From Paracoccaceae bacterium (GTDB lineage Bacteria > Pseudomonadota > Alphaproteobacteria > Rhodobacterales > Rhodobacteraceae), in assembly GCA_021741245.1 (NCBI GenBank), contig JAIOYF010000007.1, positions 124,001 through 188,000 of the forward strand: 64,000 nucleotides of DNA, given 5' to 3'. This document shows, piece after piece, positions 28,247-38,237 of the stretch (position 1 is the first letter of the stretch; each line of letters starts with the position of its first letter). Under the pieces are notes generated by a model, which did not search any database, was not told where the DNA came from, and worked only from the letters and a program-made list of their open reading frames with translations. Position numbers and translations under genes: made by a program.

Positions 28247-29638
28247 CTAGAGGCGAAAGCGCAATTGCACCGTTTTCCCCTGACGGATCAGCGCGATTGA
28301 CCACCGTCGGGTCGCTTGCGACGCGGCAGTCATGACATCGGCCGGACTTTGGATCGGAATGTCATTTATGGCAATCAAGACGTCGCCCACCGTCAGCCCC
28401 ACACGGGCGGCAAGGTCCGAGACTTGCGTCACCACCACGCCCTCTGCAGGCAGGGAAAGGCCCAGCTCGGCAGTCACGGCGGGGTTGATGCGCGCGACCG
28501 AAAGACCCCGCAGGGCAACATCCCCCGTCACATCGACCGCATCACGCGGTGGCAGTTCGGGCGGGGCGATCAGCGTCACCTCAACCTCGGCTTGTTCTTT
28601 TCCATGCAGATAGACAACCTGTGTCTTGGCCCCAACCCCCAATGTCGCAAGACGGAAGATCATCTCTTGCGGTGTATTCGTGGGCTCCCCCCCGATGGAC
28701 AAGATGACATCGCCCGCCTCAACCCCGGCTTTGGCGAAGGGGCTTTCGGGATGGATATCAGACAGGACCACGCCGTCGGGATGCGGCAACCCAATCGCCT
28801 CAGCCAAGGCCGCATCAACCGCCTGCCCGGTCACGCCCGCCCAAGGCCGTGTAAAGCGGATGGCCCCCGCCAAGGCCTGCTGAACGACCGTTTGCACAAG
28901 GTTGGACGGAATCGCAAAGCCGATGCCGTTCGATCCGCCAGACCGCGTCACGATCGAGGTATTGATCCCCAGCAGACGGCCCTGCATATCCACCAGCGCC
29001 CCACCGGAATTGCCGGGATTGATGGCAGCATCCGTCTGAATGAAATAACCATTGCCCTGCCCGAAAGAGCTGCGCGCGAGGCCCGAGATGATGCCCGAAG
29101 ACACCGTTTGACCAACGCCAAACGGGTTGCCGATGGCAAGCACAAGATCGCCCACCTCAACCTCATCGGAATTGCGCAGCGGCAATGCAGGCAGGTCCTT
29201 GGCCCCTTCCAACCGCAAGATCGCCAGATCGCTCCCCTCATCCCCCAGGATCACTTTGGCCGCAAACTCCCTGCGGTCGTTCATCACAACGCGGATCTCG
29301 GTCGCATGGCCGACCACGTGGAAATTCGACACGACGATGCCATCGGCCGAAACCACCACGCCCGAGCCAAGCGAGTTTTGGACACGAGGCTGCACCTGCC
29401 CGAAATCACGAAAGAAATCCTGAAAGAACGGGTCATTGGCAAAGGGGCTGACGCGCTGTTCAACGACTTGCGTCGCATAGATATTCACGACGGCGGGGGC
29501 GGTTGCCTTTACCAAAGGAGCGAAGCTGAGGGTGAGGTCAGCCGTCGTTTGCGGAACCTGCGTTTCGGACCAAGTCGGCGTGCCCAAAGCAAATGTCACG
29601 ATCAAGACTGGCAAAGACTTGCGCAAAGATTGAAACAT
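28247..29638 (-). CDS. DegP/HtrA-type periplasmic serine protease
   Basis: A 463-residue S1C protease. It has a signal peptide (MFQSLRKSLPVLIVTFALGT) with cleavage near residue 24. The triad is visible as His107 (SNFHVVG), Asp137 (GSDLAIL) and Ser211 (INPGNSGGALVD), and two PDZ domains follow (about 240-350 and 370-463). It degrades or refolds misfolded envelope proteins. ATG 29638 is preferred for the signal peptide; GGGG lies eight bases upstream. First gene of the run with rarA, crcB, the pseudouridine synthase and the ATP12 gene. Confidence 0.94.
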   Translation of the reverse strand: MFQSLRKSLPVLIVTFALGTPTWSETQVPQTTADLTLSFAPLVKATAPAVVNIYATQVVEQRVSPFANDPFFQDFFRDFGQVQPRVQNSLGSGVVVSADGIVVSNFHVVGHATEIRVVMNDRREFAAKVILGDEGSDLAILRLEGAKDLPALPLRNSDEVEVGDLVLAIGNPFGVGQTVSSGIISGLARSSFGQGNGYFIQTDAAINPGNSGGALVDMQGRLLGINTSIVTRSGGSNGIGFAIPSNLVQTVVQQALAGAIRFTRPWAGVTGQAVDAALAEAIGLPHPDGVVLSDIHPESPFAKAGVEAGDVILSIGGEPTNTPQEMIFRLATLGVGAKTQVVYLHGKEQAEVEVTLIAPPELPPRDAVDVTGDVALRGLSVARINPAVTAELGLSLPAEGVVVTQVSDLAARVGLTVGDVLIAINDIPIQSPADVMTAASQATRRWSIALIRQGKTVQLRFRL

Positions 29639-29812
29639 TTCGATCCCCCGTGTTTGCACGATCCGGGTATCGCACCACAGGCCGCCATACGCAATCGGGC
29701 CTGAGGATTTTGGGCGATGCCAGACGAATGCGGGAAGGCGCATCTTTGCCAAAGCCCTGAAAATCAAGGGAAGAGGCGCCAGCACATCCAACTTTTGTTG
29801 GCGGATCAGGCT

Positions 29813-31537
29813 TTAGAAAAGGATATCTTCAAGGTCATTCATGTCGACTGTTTGGGCAAGGCTGTTTTCGCTTGTCTCTTCCTTGGCGCGGCCCAGCATG
29901 CGGTCATGGATCAGCCGCTCTGCCTCCATGGTATAATCGGACCGCAGCGCGTCAAAAACCGCCTCCTCTGCCGATCCCGTGGGGAAAGGTAAACTCGGGT
30001 CAGGCAACGTGGACCGTTTGGCGCGCGAAACGGCCAGGACGACGTCAAGATGGCCCAGCAATCGGTTGAAATCGGTCAACAAGACGATGGCGGCGGAAAT
30101 CGAAGCAGGCAGGGATTTGCCCGCCTGCCGTGTTTCCTTTGTGGCAATCCCGATCAGCGAATGCACCTTGCTGATCCGCCTTTGCACATCCGCGCCCTGT
30201 TCAAAAATGCGGGCCGAGCCAGTTTGCAGCACCTCGACGCTGGTCGTGCCCAAATCGTCACTGATGGCGCGGGCGTTCCCAAGCGACAGTTGCAACTGCC
30301 CAATGATCAGATCGGCCTCATCCGTCATGCCACGCAACCACTGGGCAACTTCGCGCAGGGCATTGCCCTTGTGGCCAAGTTGCGTGCAGATCACGATGGC
30401 ATTCACCCCGGCAAGACGAACCTTTTGCCCGATGGCGCGCAGACCGCGCTCTTGGTCACGAATGTATTGCAACCGGTGCAAGACTGAGTGGCTGCGGGCC
30501 TCAAGGAAGCGCAACTGTGTCTCGAAATTCGCAAGATGGGCTTTCAGGGCGATCCCATGGTTTGCCAGATCAGACCGTCCCATCCCCTCGACACCCGCCC
30601 CCAGATAAAAGCGCTGTGCCACCTGAATGGCGAAACGCGCAGCACCTTCTAGATCATGCAAAGTCGTAACGGCTGTGGACACATCTTGAGTTGCCTGCGT
30701 CCGGGCAGAGGTCAGCAACTGCTCCAACAGGTCAAGGGCAGCGGCGGTGGCGGATGCACTGGGCATATCCGCGACGCCATCTTGCATCGCGATCACACGA
30801 TTCAGTCGTTGGCGAAAACTGTCCCCAGCCTGAAGCGAAATAATCAGTCGCGACACGCCAGAAAACGTGTCCGCCATGCGATCCGACAAGGTCTGGTTGG
30901 TGCGGGCAAAATCGGCACGCCCGGCCTGAACCTTTTCCGCCGCACCCGTCAATTGCGCCACGACGGTCAGGATGTCTTGCACAAGGATCTTGCGCAAAAG
31001 CTCTACCGTTTCAGACAGCTCTGCCGTTTCCGTCCGGATATCGGCAATGGTTTCCTTGACATCAACCAAGATGCGCTCGGCCTCGCCCGCCATGACGGAA
31101 AGGTTTTCCACAAACGAAGCGACTTTGGGTTGCGGCGGCGACATCGAATGCCCGATCAGGCGGGCCGTCACGGCAAGGGTCATGATGGTGCGAACAACCC
31201 GGTCAAGATCCGAGATATCGCGACTGACCGCACGGGCAGCGGTTTGCAAATCCTCTGTTCTTGCAATGAAATCGCCAAGACCTTTCTTGGAAGCGGTTGC
31301 GGCCTGCTGCAGCGTCATCGACGCTTGGGCAAATTCCAGCCCCGCATCCGCGCCCAAACCGTTTTCCAACCGCGGGAAAAGGGCCTTGAGCCGGTTAAGG
31401 ACATCGAGGGCCGACTGAAGATGATCCCCTGCGGCAAGAAAAATCGTCTCGGTCCGTGCGGCGCAGGTTTCAATTGTGGAAGGCCCATCAACCGACTGAT
31501 GACGACCCTCCTGAGAAATTGTTACTAAACTGTTCAC
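29813..31537 (-). CDS. Helical protein of the che operon with a diverged chemoreceptor-tip segment
   Basis: A 574-residue, predicted all-helical, soluble protein with a GTG start that overlaps the cheB stop (GTGA), so it is part of the che operon. Residues 368-409 (from AIGQKVRLAGVNA to the MTDEAD end) align without gaps to the signalling tip of the operon's own receptor, sharing Ile, Leu, Asn-Ala, Val, Gly, Gly, Val-Ala and Arg; the receptor's Glu contacts are lost. A second similar patch lies near 114-132 (VVRTIMTLAVTARLIG). LQAGDSFRQRLNRV (235-248) recalls motifs in chemotaxis-associated coiled-coil proteins. The C-terminus is acidic and ends NDLEDILF. No membrane segment, HAMP or ligand domain is seen. 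Function unknown; it may bind CheA/CheW or act as a phosphatase adaptor. Confidence 0.75.
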   Translation of the reverse strand: MNSLVTISQEGRHQSVDGPSTIETCAARTETIFLAAGDHLQSALDVLNRLKALFPRLENGLGADAGLEFAQASMTLQQAATASKKGLGDFIARTEDLQTAARAVSRDISDLDRVVRTIMTLAVTARLIGHSMSPPQPKVASFVENLSVMAGEAERILVDVKETIADIRTETAELSETVELLRKILVQDILTVVAQLTGAAEKVQAGRADFARTNQTLSDRMADTFSGVSRLIISLQAGDSFRQRLNRVIAMQDGVADMPSASATAAALDLLEQLLTSARTQATQDVSTAVTTLHDLEGAARFAIQVAQRFYLGAGVEGMGRSDLANHGIALKAHLANFETQLRFLEARSHSVLHRLQYIRDQERGLRAIGQKVRLAGVNAIVICTQLGHKGNALREVAQWLRGMTDEADLIIGQLQLSLGNARAISDDLGTTSVEVLQTGSARIFEQGADVQRRISKVHSLIGIATKETRQAGKSLPASISAAIVLLTDFNRLLGHLDVVLAVSRAKRSTLPDPSLPFPTGSAEEAVFDALRSDYTMEAERLIHDRMLGRAKEETSENSLAQTVDMNDLEDILF

Positions 31538-32640
31538 CGTAATAACCCTTGTCTGTGACGCTGGGCGAAAGACATAATGAATGCGGCAATCGCCTCCACT
31601 GGCAGCATTTGACTGGCACTGCCGAATTCCAGGGCTGCACGTGGCATGCCAAACACAACGCAGGACTGTTCGTCCTGGACGGCGGTTTTTGCACCCGCCT
31701 TGCGCATATCCCCAAGGGACAGCGCGCCGTCGTCGCCCATGCCTGTCATTAAAATGCCAAGCGCATTGTCCCCGGCGGCAATCGCCACAGACCGAAACAA
31801 AAGATCAACCGACGGGCGATGGCGCGAGATGGGCGGGCCGTCCACCAGATCGGTCCGGTATTCGCTGCCGATGCGCCGCAAGATCAGATGGCGATTGCCC
31901 GGCGCAATCACAGCACATCCCTGACGCAGCCTTTCGCCCCCCTCCGCCTCGATCACCTGAATTTTGCTCAGGCTGTCCATCCGGCGTGCAAAGGCTGTGG
32001 TGAATCCTTCGGGCATGTGTTGCACGATCACGATCGCCGGGGCCTCTGCCGGAAGGGCGGTCAGCACCTGCCGCAATGCTTCGGTGCCACCGGTCGAGGC
32101 CCCCAGACAGACGATTGGCTCGGTTGCCGGGGCGGGGCGCAAAACGGCAGGCATGGGCATGATCACGTCTGGAGAATGTTTGGTGGGCACATGGGGCGCG
32201 CCAGTTTCGGATTGCCGCGCCAAAGGTCCTGCTGCCCCCGCTCGCAATGCCGCGCAGATCCGCCTGCGGGCGCGCTCATAATCAGCCGCATCTGCCATGA
32301 TTGGCTTTTCCACCACGTCATGCGCCCCCGCCGCACGGGCAATTTGGACAAGTTCTGATCCCTCAACCGCGTGGCTGGAACAGATCACGACGGGCAAGGG
32401 CCGCTGGCTCATGATCTTGCGCAAGAAAGACAGCCCATTGATCCCCGGCAAGTCGATATCCAGCAGCATCACGTCAGGCAGCGCCGTTTTCATTTTTCGC
32501 GCAGCACTTTGCGCATCATTCGCGGTCGCCATGACCTGAAGCCTTGAATCCGATTCCACGATCTGGCGCAAAAAAGCGCGGGCGGCGGTGGAATCGTCAA
32601 CGATCATGACCGAGTATGACGGGCGCGCACTTGGGATCAT
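31534..32640 (-). CDS. cheB: Chemotaxis response regulator protein-glutamate methylesterase
   Basis: A 368-residue CheB. The receiver domain has VDDS at 14-17 and phospho-acceptor Asp61 in LLDIDLPG. After a Pro-rich linker comes the methylesterase domain with Ser182 in GASTGGTEAL, His208 in VQHMPEGF and Asp303/304 in TGMGDDG. It demethylates or deamidates receptors when phosphorylated by CheA. It overlaps cheR by four bases upstream and the receptor-tip-like gene by four bases downstream. Confidence 0.97.
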   Translation of the reverse strand: MIPSARPSYSVMIVDDSTAARAFLRQIVESDSRLQVMATANDAQSAARKMKTALPDVMLLDIDLPGINGLSFLRKIMSQRPLPVVICSSHAVEGSELVQIARAAGAHDVVEKPIMADAADYERARRRICAALRAGAAGPLARQSETGAPHVPTKHSPDVIMPMPAVLRPAPATEPIVCLGASTGGTEALRQVLTALPAEAPAIVIVQHMPEGFTTAFARRMDSLSKIQVIEAEGGERLRQGCAVIAPGNRHLILRRIGSEYRTDLVDGPPISRHRPSVDLLFRSVAIAAGDNALGILMTGMGDDGALSLGDMRKAGAKTAVQDEQSCVVFGMPRAALEFGSASQMLPVEAIAAFIMSFAQRHRQGLLR

Positions 32641-33494
32641 TTACGCCCCGCCTTTTGAAAGAGGGTGGGCACGATCTGCTGCAGATCCGTTTGGCGGACG
32701 ATCATCGATTCTGAATGGCCAACGATCAGATAACCACCCGGCGCGATATGTTGTGCGACATGCGAGATCACCTGTTGCTGCACATCCGCCTCAAAATAGA
32801 TCAACACATTGCGCAAGAAGACAACGTCGATATCCCGGTCCAGCGGGTAGGTCTGCGCCATCAGGTTCATCACACGAAACCGCACCTTGGCCCGCAATTC
32901 GGGGCAAATCCGGCTTTGTGTGGCAGCGCGGGTTTCGCGGCTGGTCAGGACATAGCGATCCAACAGGGCCGAGGGCACGGCAGCGACCTGATCATGGGTG
33001 AACACCGCCTTTTGCGCCTTTTCCACCATGCGCTGCGACAGATCTGTGCCCAAAACGGCAAAGTCAAAATCGCCGCCCTTCCGACGCTCGTCGGCCAAAG
33101 TCATGGCGATTGTATAGGCCTCCGCCCCTTCCGAGCAGGCCGCACTCCACACCTTGATCCGCCTGCCTTGTTTTCCTGCGATCAGCGCGGGCAAGATGCG
33201 CTGCGACAGGAATTCAAAATGCTGGGGCTCTCGGAAAAAGCTGGTGGTGTTGGTGGTCAGGCACTCGACTGCGGCCTGCAGTGCGTCATTGGCCGCGGGA
33301 TTTTTCAGGGCCGACTCAAGAAACGCCTCGGTGCTGTCAAGGTTTGCCTCCATCACGCACCGCTTTAAGCGCTGGTGAATCATCGGCGTTTTGGCCCGAG
33401 ACAGGGCAATCCCGGTCGTATCCCGCAGATAGTGGCGAAACTTGTCCAAGATATCAGGCGCAACAGCGCGCGCCCCTGCCCCCGAACGGGTCAT
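32637..33494 (-). CDS. cheR: Chemotaxis protein methyltransferase
   Basis: A 285-residue CheR with an N-terminal helical domain and a SAM-dependent methyltransferase domain. Visible signatures are TTNTTSFFREPQHF, the SAM loop VWSAACSEGAEAYTIAM, FLRNVLIYF and the C-terminal GGYLIVGHSES. It methylates receptor glutamates. Its ATG overlaps the cheW stop and its stop overlaps the cheB ATG, both as ATGA. Confidence 0.96.
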   Translation of the reverse strand: MTRSGAGARAVAPDILDKFRHYLRDTTGIALSRAKTPMIHQRLKRCVMEANLDSTEAFLESALKNPAANDALQAAVECLTTNTTSFFREPQHFEFLSQRILPALIAGKQGRRIKVWSAACSEGAEAYTIAMTLADERRKGGDFDFAVLGTDLSQRMVEKAQKAVFTHDQVAAVPSALLDRYVLTSRETRAATQSRICPELRAKVRFRVMNLMAQTYPLDRDIDVVFLRNVLIYFEADVQQQVISHVAQHIAPGGYLIVGHSESMIVRQTDLQQIVPTLFQKAGRK

Positions 33495-34006
33495 TGAGCA
33501 CCCTCGATCACGCGGTCGTCCTGCACTTGGGCCGAGGCGGTTTGCACGGCGGCCAGCGACGCGTCAGCCCTTGTCGAAAACAAATTGTCGAGGTCAAGAA
33601 CACTCACAACGGCACCCTCACGGCGACCAAAACCGATAATCGCTGTCCCGTGCCAATGAAGCATGTCGGCCCCCTCCATCGGTTTGATCTCGCCGTCGTC
33701 AAGTTGGGTAACCTCGATCACGCTATCGCTGCGCAGACCGACAAGCCTGCGATGATCGCTTTTTCCCATCCAGACGATCAAGATCCGGGTTTGCGGCGTG
33801 TCTTCCGCCCAGGGGCGGCCAAGGATGCAGCGCAGATCAAGGATCGGCACATTGGCCCCGCGCAGATCAAGGATCCCCAGCAGATGTGCCGGGGCACTTG
33901 GCATAGGGGCAATTACTTGGGTATCGATCACCTCTTGCACACGGGTGACGGGGACCGCGTAGATCGCTCCGTCCACCGTCAATGTCACGACATCAGGGTT
34001 TGACAT
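33491..34006 (-). CDS. cheW: Chemotaxis coupling protein CheW (second copy in the operon)
   Basis: A 171-residue CheW-like SH3-type beta protein that links receptors to CheA. It contains VTRVQEVIDTQ, HLLGILDLRGANVPILDLR (the RG-x-x-V/I-P-I-x-D signature) and ILIVWMGKSDHRRLVGLRSDSV. It follows the receptor gene by 18 bases and overlaps cheR by four. The C-terminal tail is longer than in minimal CheW proteins. Confidence 0.94.
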   Translation of the reverse strand: MSNPDVVTLTVDGAIYAVPVTRVQEVIDTQVIAPMPSAPAHLLGILDLRGANVPILDLRCILGRPWAEDTPQTRILIVWMGKSDHRRLVGLRSDSVIEVTQLDDGEIKPMEGADMLHWHGTAIIGFGRREGAVVSVLDLDNLFSTRADASLAAVQTASAQVQDDRVIEGAQ

Positions 34007-34024
34007 GATGCTGCTGTCCCCACC

Positions 34025-35746
34025 TCACGCGGCATCGCGGCGCTTGAACCGGTCGTCAAGTTCATCGCGCCCCGCACCAAGATCGAAGGCAAAACCGCCA
34101 TCAGTCTCTGCGCCCTTTGCGCCCCCGGCGCGGCTGGTGGCAAAGGTGCCATCCGTCCGGCCCTTCGTGCGTGGCGAGGGTGCCTGACGCTCTGGTGTCG
34201 CTTTGCCCAAGTGCGCGGTCCAGTCCTGTGCCAGTGTTTCCGTGTCACCCGCGACCTTGAAGAAGGCGATCACGTCGGTCAGTTGTTCGGCCTGGCTTGC
34301 AAGTTCCGCCGCAGCCGAAGACATTTCCTCAGACGCCGAGGTGTTCTCTTGCGTGACCTTGTCAAGCTGCTGGAGCGAGATTGTGATTTGGGCACTTCCA
34401 TTCGCCAATTCGCGCGAGGCGGTGGTGATTTCCGTCACAAGGGTCGACGTTCGCTCAATATCAGGCACCAATGATGTCAACATAGTCCCAGCACTTGCCG
34501 CCGACCGTGCCGTTGAGGCCGAAAGAACCGAAATTTCCAACGCCGCCGTTTGACTGCGTTCTGCAAGTTTGCGGACCTCGGCGGCAACCACGGCAAAACC
34601 ACGGCCATGATCCCCCGCACGTGCCGCCTCAACCGCTGCGTTCAAAGCAAGAAGATCGGTCTGCCGAGCGATTTCTTGCACGATCCCAATGCGTTCAGCG
34701 ATGGATTGCATGGCTTTGACGGCCTCGGACACCGCGACGCCCGATGCCCGAGCATCTTCGGCTGATTTCTTTGCGATCCGTTCGGTCAATTGCGCGTTTT
34801 CGGCGCTTTGGGTGATGTTTGCAGACATCTGAGTGATGGCCGAGGCGACCTCTTCCGTCGCGGCGGCCTGTTCCGTTGCCCCTTGGGACAGCTCTTCAGA
34901 GGTCGCGGCCATCTGCGAACTGCCTGCCGCCACATTGCGAACGGCAACCGACACATTGCCCACCGTATCGCGCAGGCGCACGATCATCTGGTTCAGCGCG
35001 TTGAGCAGATCCGAGATTTCATCATTCGTGCGAATTTTGGCGGTGTCGCGAAGGTTCCCCGTTGAGACCGAACTGGCCAGACGCACCGCGACGGCAAGTC
35101 CGGATGAGATGTTGCGGATGATGAATGAGGCTGCGATCAGGCCAACCACAAGAGAGACACCCAAAAGGATGAACAGATGGCGTGACGCCTCTGTGTTCGC
35201 AATCTTGGCAGCGTCAGCCGCCGCGTCGAATTCAGCACGGATTGTATCGCGCATATCTTGCAAGATGACGCGGATTTCAGAGCTGTTCTGTCCCAGTTCC
35301 CCATGAAAAAGGGTATTGGCCGTATCACCGTCGCCTGCCAATTCCGCTGCCACGACGCGCGCAGACAGGGTCTGTGCCTGCGCGTGCAACACTTCGAATC
35401 TTTCAACGTCGCTCACCAGCGATGGCCGCCCGATCTCCTTGATTTCAGCCAGCAAGCGGTCGACATTTTCAATTTGCGACGCCAGTTTGGCTTGGAGATC
35501 GCTCATGTGGTTTGGCGGTGCATTGGGCAGGCCGACAAGGATCTCTCCGACGGAGGTCCTGACCTGCAACTTGGTGGTCGCGATATCCTCGATCAAGTGC
35601 AACTCCGTCAGGTCACGGTTCGCAAGCTGACCGAGTCGCTTTTGCCCATCATCAATCGCAAGGATTGCGACGATGACCGACGCGGCAAACAACCCGAACA
35701 CCAATACGAAGACCGCGGCGAGTTTCAGTTTTATCGTAAGTCTCAT
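34025..35746 (-). CDS. Methyl-accepting chemotaxis protein
   Basis: A 573-residue receptor with TM1 near residues 10-31, a helical periplasmic sensor region of about 155 residues rich in Asp/Glu/Leu (four-helix-bundle type), TM2 near 191-210, HAMP at about 211-263, then methylation helices around the highly conserved tip at 359-400 ([20 protein letters not shown]). A roughly 60-residue Gly/Lys/Asp-rich tail follows with no NWETF-type CheR-docking pentapeptide. The ATG at 35746 overlaps the upstream cheW stop (ATGA) and gives a normal N-terminus ([15 protein letters not shown]). The ligand is unknown. Confidence 0.95.
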   Translation of the reverse strand: MRLTIKLKLAAVFVLVFGLFAASVIVAILAIDDGQKRLGQLANRDLTELHLIEDIATTKLQVRTSVGEILVGLPNAPPNHMSDLQAKLASQIENVDRLLAEIKEIGRPSLVSDVERFEVLHAQAQTLSARVVAAELAGDGDTANTLFHGELGQNSSEIRVILQDMRDTIRAEFDAAADAAKIANTEASRHLFILLGVSLVVGLIAASFIIRNISSGLAVAVRLASSVSTGNLRDTAKIRTNDEISDLLNALNQMIVRLRDTVGNVSVAVRNVAAGSSQMAATSEELSQGATEQAAATEEVASAITQMSANITQSAENAQLTERIAKKSAEDARASGVAVSEAVKAMQSIAERIGIVQEIARQTDLLALNAAVEAARAGDHGRGFAVVAAEVRKLAERSQTAALEISVLSASTARSAASAGTMLTSLVPDIERTSTLVTEITTASRELANGSAQITISLQQLDKVTQENTSASEEMSSAAAELASQAEQLTDVIAFFKVAGDTETLAQDWTAHLGKATPERQAPSPRTKGRTDGTFATSRAGGAKGAETDGGFAFDLGAGRDELDDRFKRRDAA

Positions 35747-36252
35747 ATCGTTGTTCCATTCGAAGAAGGGGTGCTGGGCTTTTTGGCAAGGGTCGAAAAC
35801 ACTTGCACAAGGTCGGGCAGGATGACGAAACCGTCGCCGGATTTGTAGAGACCGAGCAGGAACTCGGCAGGCCACGGGGAAAGCGAAGCGCTTGCTGTCA
35901 AGATCGCCTCGGGATGCAGGCTGGCCACCTCGTGGACCGCATCGGCGTGGATCACGACGGTTGAAAGATCACCGCCAACATCCACCTCGACAACGACGAA
36001 GCGGTGGTTCGCAACGTCGCCGCCGCGCGGCAACCCAAGGGCCGCGCCAAGGTCTGCAAATGGAACGACCGACCCGCGCACATTCACGACGCCGGGCACA
36101 AGACGCCCCGCCCCCGGCACCCGCGTGACAGGTAAAGGGTCCATAACTTCCAGCAAGGAGGTCGCAGGAACGGCCAGCCGCTGTGGACCGATGGAAAAGG
36201 TGACCATCGTTTGTGGCCGTGTGGGTGCGCGTTGGTTTTGACCTTGGCTCAT
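35743..36252 (-). CDS. cheW: Chemotaxis coupling protein CheW (first copy in the operon)
   Basis: A 169-residue CheW-type protein with [44 protein letters not shown] and FVVVEVD. The N-terminus has a basic stretch before the fold. It lies between cheA and the receptor gene, with ATGA overlaps at both ends, so receptor, coupling protein and kinase would be made together. The two CheW copies differ clearly in sequence, so they are not a recent duplication. Confidence 0.92.
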   Translation of the reverse strand: MSQGQNQRAPTRPQTMVTFSIGPQRLAVPATSLLEVMDPLPVTRVPGAGRLVPGVVNVRGSVVPFADLGAALGLPRGGDVANHRFVVVEVDVGGDLSTVVIHADAVHEVASLHPEAILTASASLSPWPAEFLLGLYKSGDGFVILPDLVQVFSTLAKKPSTPSSNGTTI

Positions 36253-38237
36253 GCGGCGGCCCCCCGCGCGTGACCGGCCGACCCGGCTTGATGATGCCCC
36301 AATGTGATCAATTGGGCGGTATCAAGGATCAGGGCGACCTTGCCATCGCCCAAGATCGTCGCCCCTGAAATACTGCGCACATGGGCATGCAATTTTGACA
36401 TGTGCTTGATCACAACCTGCTGGGTGCTGATGATACGATCCACCACGATGCCAACCTTGCCGCCAGACGCCGAAACGATCACCACGTTTTGGGTCCTTGG
36501 CGCTTCGCCAGCGCAGTCGAAGGCCGCACGCAGCCGGAGAAAGGGTACGAACTCTCCGCGCACATCCAGAAAGTCACTTGTTGTGTCTGGATTGGTCTTG
36601 TCGGCGGGCAGTTCAACAATCTCCTGCACGGCCCCCATCGGCAGGGCATAGCGTTCACCAGCCACATCCACCAAGAGCCCGTCGATAATGGCCAGCGTCA
36701 GGGGCATGTGCAGGGCAATTTCGGTGCCCTGCCCCGGCTCAGACGTAAGTTCAATGCGTCCACGCAGGCCCTCAATGGTGCGCTTGACCACATCCATCCC
36801 AACCCCTCGGCCAGAAACTTCGGTCACTTGCGACGCCGTAGAGAATCCGGGCGCGAAGATCAGAGCAAAGATCTGGCTGCGGTCCAGACTGGCTTCTGGC
36901 GCAATCAGGCCCATGGCCACGGCCTTTTCGCGGATTTTGGCCGGGTCCATGCCCTTGCCATCATCGCGAATCCGCACCACCACTTCGGTTCCCTCATGGG
37001 CTGCGGACAGGGTGACGGTCGCGACGCTGTGCTTTTGCGCAGTCTGCCGATCTTTGGCTGTTTCCACCCCGTGATCCAGCGCGTTGCGCAAAAGATGCAC
37101 AATTGGATCGGCAAGCTTTTCAATCAACGTTTTGTCCAACTCCGTCTCTTCGCCTTGAACGACGAAGTTGACAGGTTTGCCCAAATGATCGGCCAGTTCA
37201 GACACCAGCCTGCGAAACCGCCCGACAAGGCTGCGTATCGGCACCATGCGCAGCGTCATGGTGGCATCGCGCAACCCATTGGCAAGGCGGGTGATCTGCT
37301 CTGCCGTGGCCAACAGGGCCGCGTCTTGGCTGTTGAGCGCAAGTTCGGTCAATCGGGCCTCGACGATCACCAATTCGCCAACGGCGTCCATCAGGGCATC
37401 CAGCCGCTCTGCCGGAACGCGAACGGTTGGCGCGGCAGACGGCGTTGGCGCACTTGGCGCTTCTGTCTTTGTGGGGGGATTGTCCGCAGTGTCTATTGCA
37501 GGCGCGGCGGGCATTGGTTGCGCCTGCGGTGCAGGGTCTTTTGCAACAAGCGTCCATGTCGCCTCGGCGAACATGAAAACGTCAGCGATGGCCTCTTCGC
37601 CCACGCCGGGTGGCACATCGCAGGTCCAGACGATGTGGCACACAGAAGGATCAAGCTGGGCAAGATCGGGAATGGCGTCGGTTTCGGCGACGAACCCCAC
37701 AGCCCCAACTGTTTGCAACTCTGCAAGGATCAGATCAGGCCGAACACCCAGATCAAACGCCGCCCCATCCAAGGCAAACTGGAGGGTCTGCCAGTGTGTT
37801 TGTCGGGCATCTTGCTGCCCAAGGCTGGGCGGATTTGCAACGCGCGTCGCGGAATGGACAGCGGCCCCATCCGAAAGGGCAGCCGAAAGGTCTGACAAAA
37901 GCGCCTGCCTCGCGTCAGCCGTGCCTGCTTGCCCGTCCAACAGGCCCGGAATCTCATCTCGCGCCCGCAGGGCAAGGCGGATCACCTCAGGCGTGACCTT
38001 TGCCGCGCCACTGCGGATGCGTTCAAAGGCCGTTTCAAAGCCATGCACAAAGCCGGAAAGCTCGGCAAAGCCGAACATTGCACCATTGCCCTTGATGGTG
38101 TGCAAATCGCGAAAGACCTGATCGATCAACGCCGGGTCTTCGGGCGTGGCCCGCAGATCAAGCAGCCCTCGGTCTAGGCTGTCGAGCAAATCTCGAAGTT
38201 CCTCGTGGAACAATTGGGCAAGATCGTCGGGGATCAT
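36249..38237 (-). CDS. cheA: Chemotaxis histidine kinase CheA
   Basis: A 662-residue class II histidine kinase. The HPt domain carries the phospho-accepting His46 in FRDLHTIKGNGAMFG. A low-complexity Ala/Pro linker runs near 245-270, the dimerisation helices carry VRVPAERLDALMDAVGELVI, the ATPase domain has HLLRNALDHGVE (N box), VRIRDDGKGMD (G1) and GRGVGMDVVKR (G2), and a C-terminal CheW-like domain follows. The segment between HPt and linker might be a P2-like domain. It overlaps cheY and cheW by four bases each. Confidence 0.97.
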   Translation of the reverse strand: MIPDDLAQLFHEELRDLLDSLDRGLLDLRATPEDPALIDQVFRDLHTIKGNGAMFGFAELSGFVHGFETAFERIRSGAAKVTPEVIRLALRARDEIPGLLDGQAGTADARQALLSDLSAALSDGAAVHSATRVANPPSLGQQDARQTHWQTLQFALDGAAFDLGVRPDLILAELQTVGAVGFVAETDAIPDLAQLDPSVCHIVWTCDVPPGVGEEAIADVFMFAEATWTLVAKDPAPQAQPMPAAPAIDTADNPPTKTEAPSAPTPSAAPTVRVPAERLDALMDAVGELVIVEARLTELALNSQDAALLATAEQITRLANGLRDATMTLRMVPIRSLVGRFRRLVSELADHLGKPVNFVVQGEETELDKTLIEKLADPIVHLLRNALDHGVETAKDRQTAQKHSVATVTLSAAHEGTEVVVRIRDDGKGMDPAKIREKAVAMGLIAPEASLDRSQIFALIFAPGFSTASQVTEVSGRGVGMDVVKRTIEGLRGRIELTSEPGQGTEIALHMPLTLAIIDGLLVDVAGERYALPMGAVQEIVELPADKTNPDTTSDFLDVRGEFVPFLRLRAAFDCAGEAPRTQNVVIVSASGGKVGIVVDRIISTQQVVIKHMSKLHAHVRSISGATILGDGKVALILDTAQLITLGHHQAGSAGHARGAAA

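Noticed and set aside
28316-29704. A 462-codon open frame antisense to the DegP-type protease
   Set aside because: No recognisable domain, no ribosome-binding site, and the protease with its full catalytic triad occupies the other strand.
36402-37895. A 497-codon open frame antisense to cheA
   Set aside because: Shadow of cheA for the same reason; composition is rich in His/Gln/Arg and no motif is visible.
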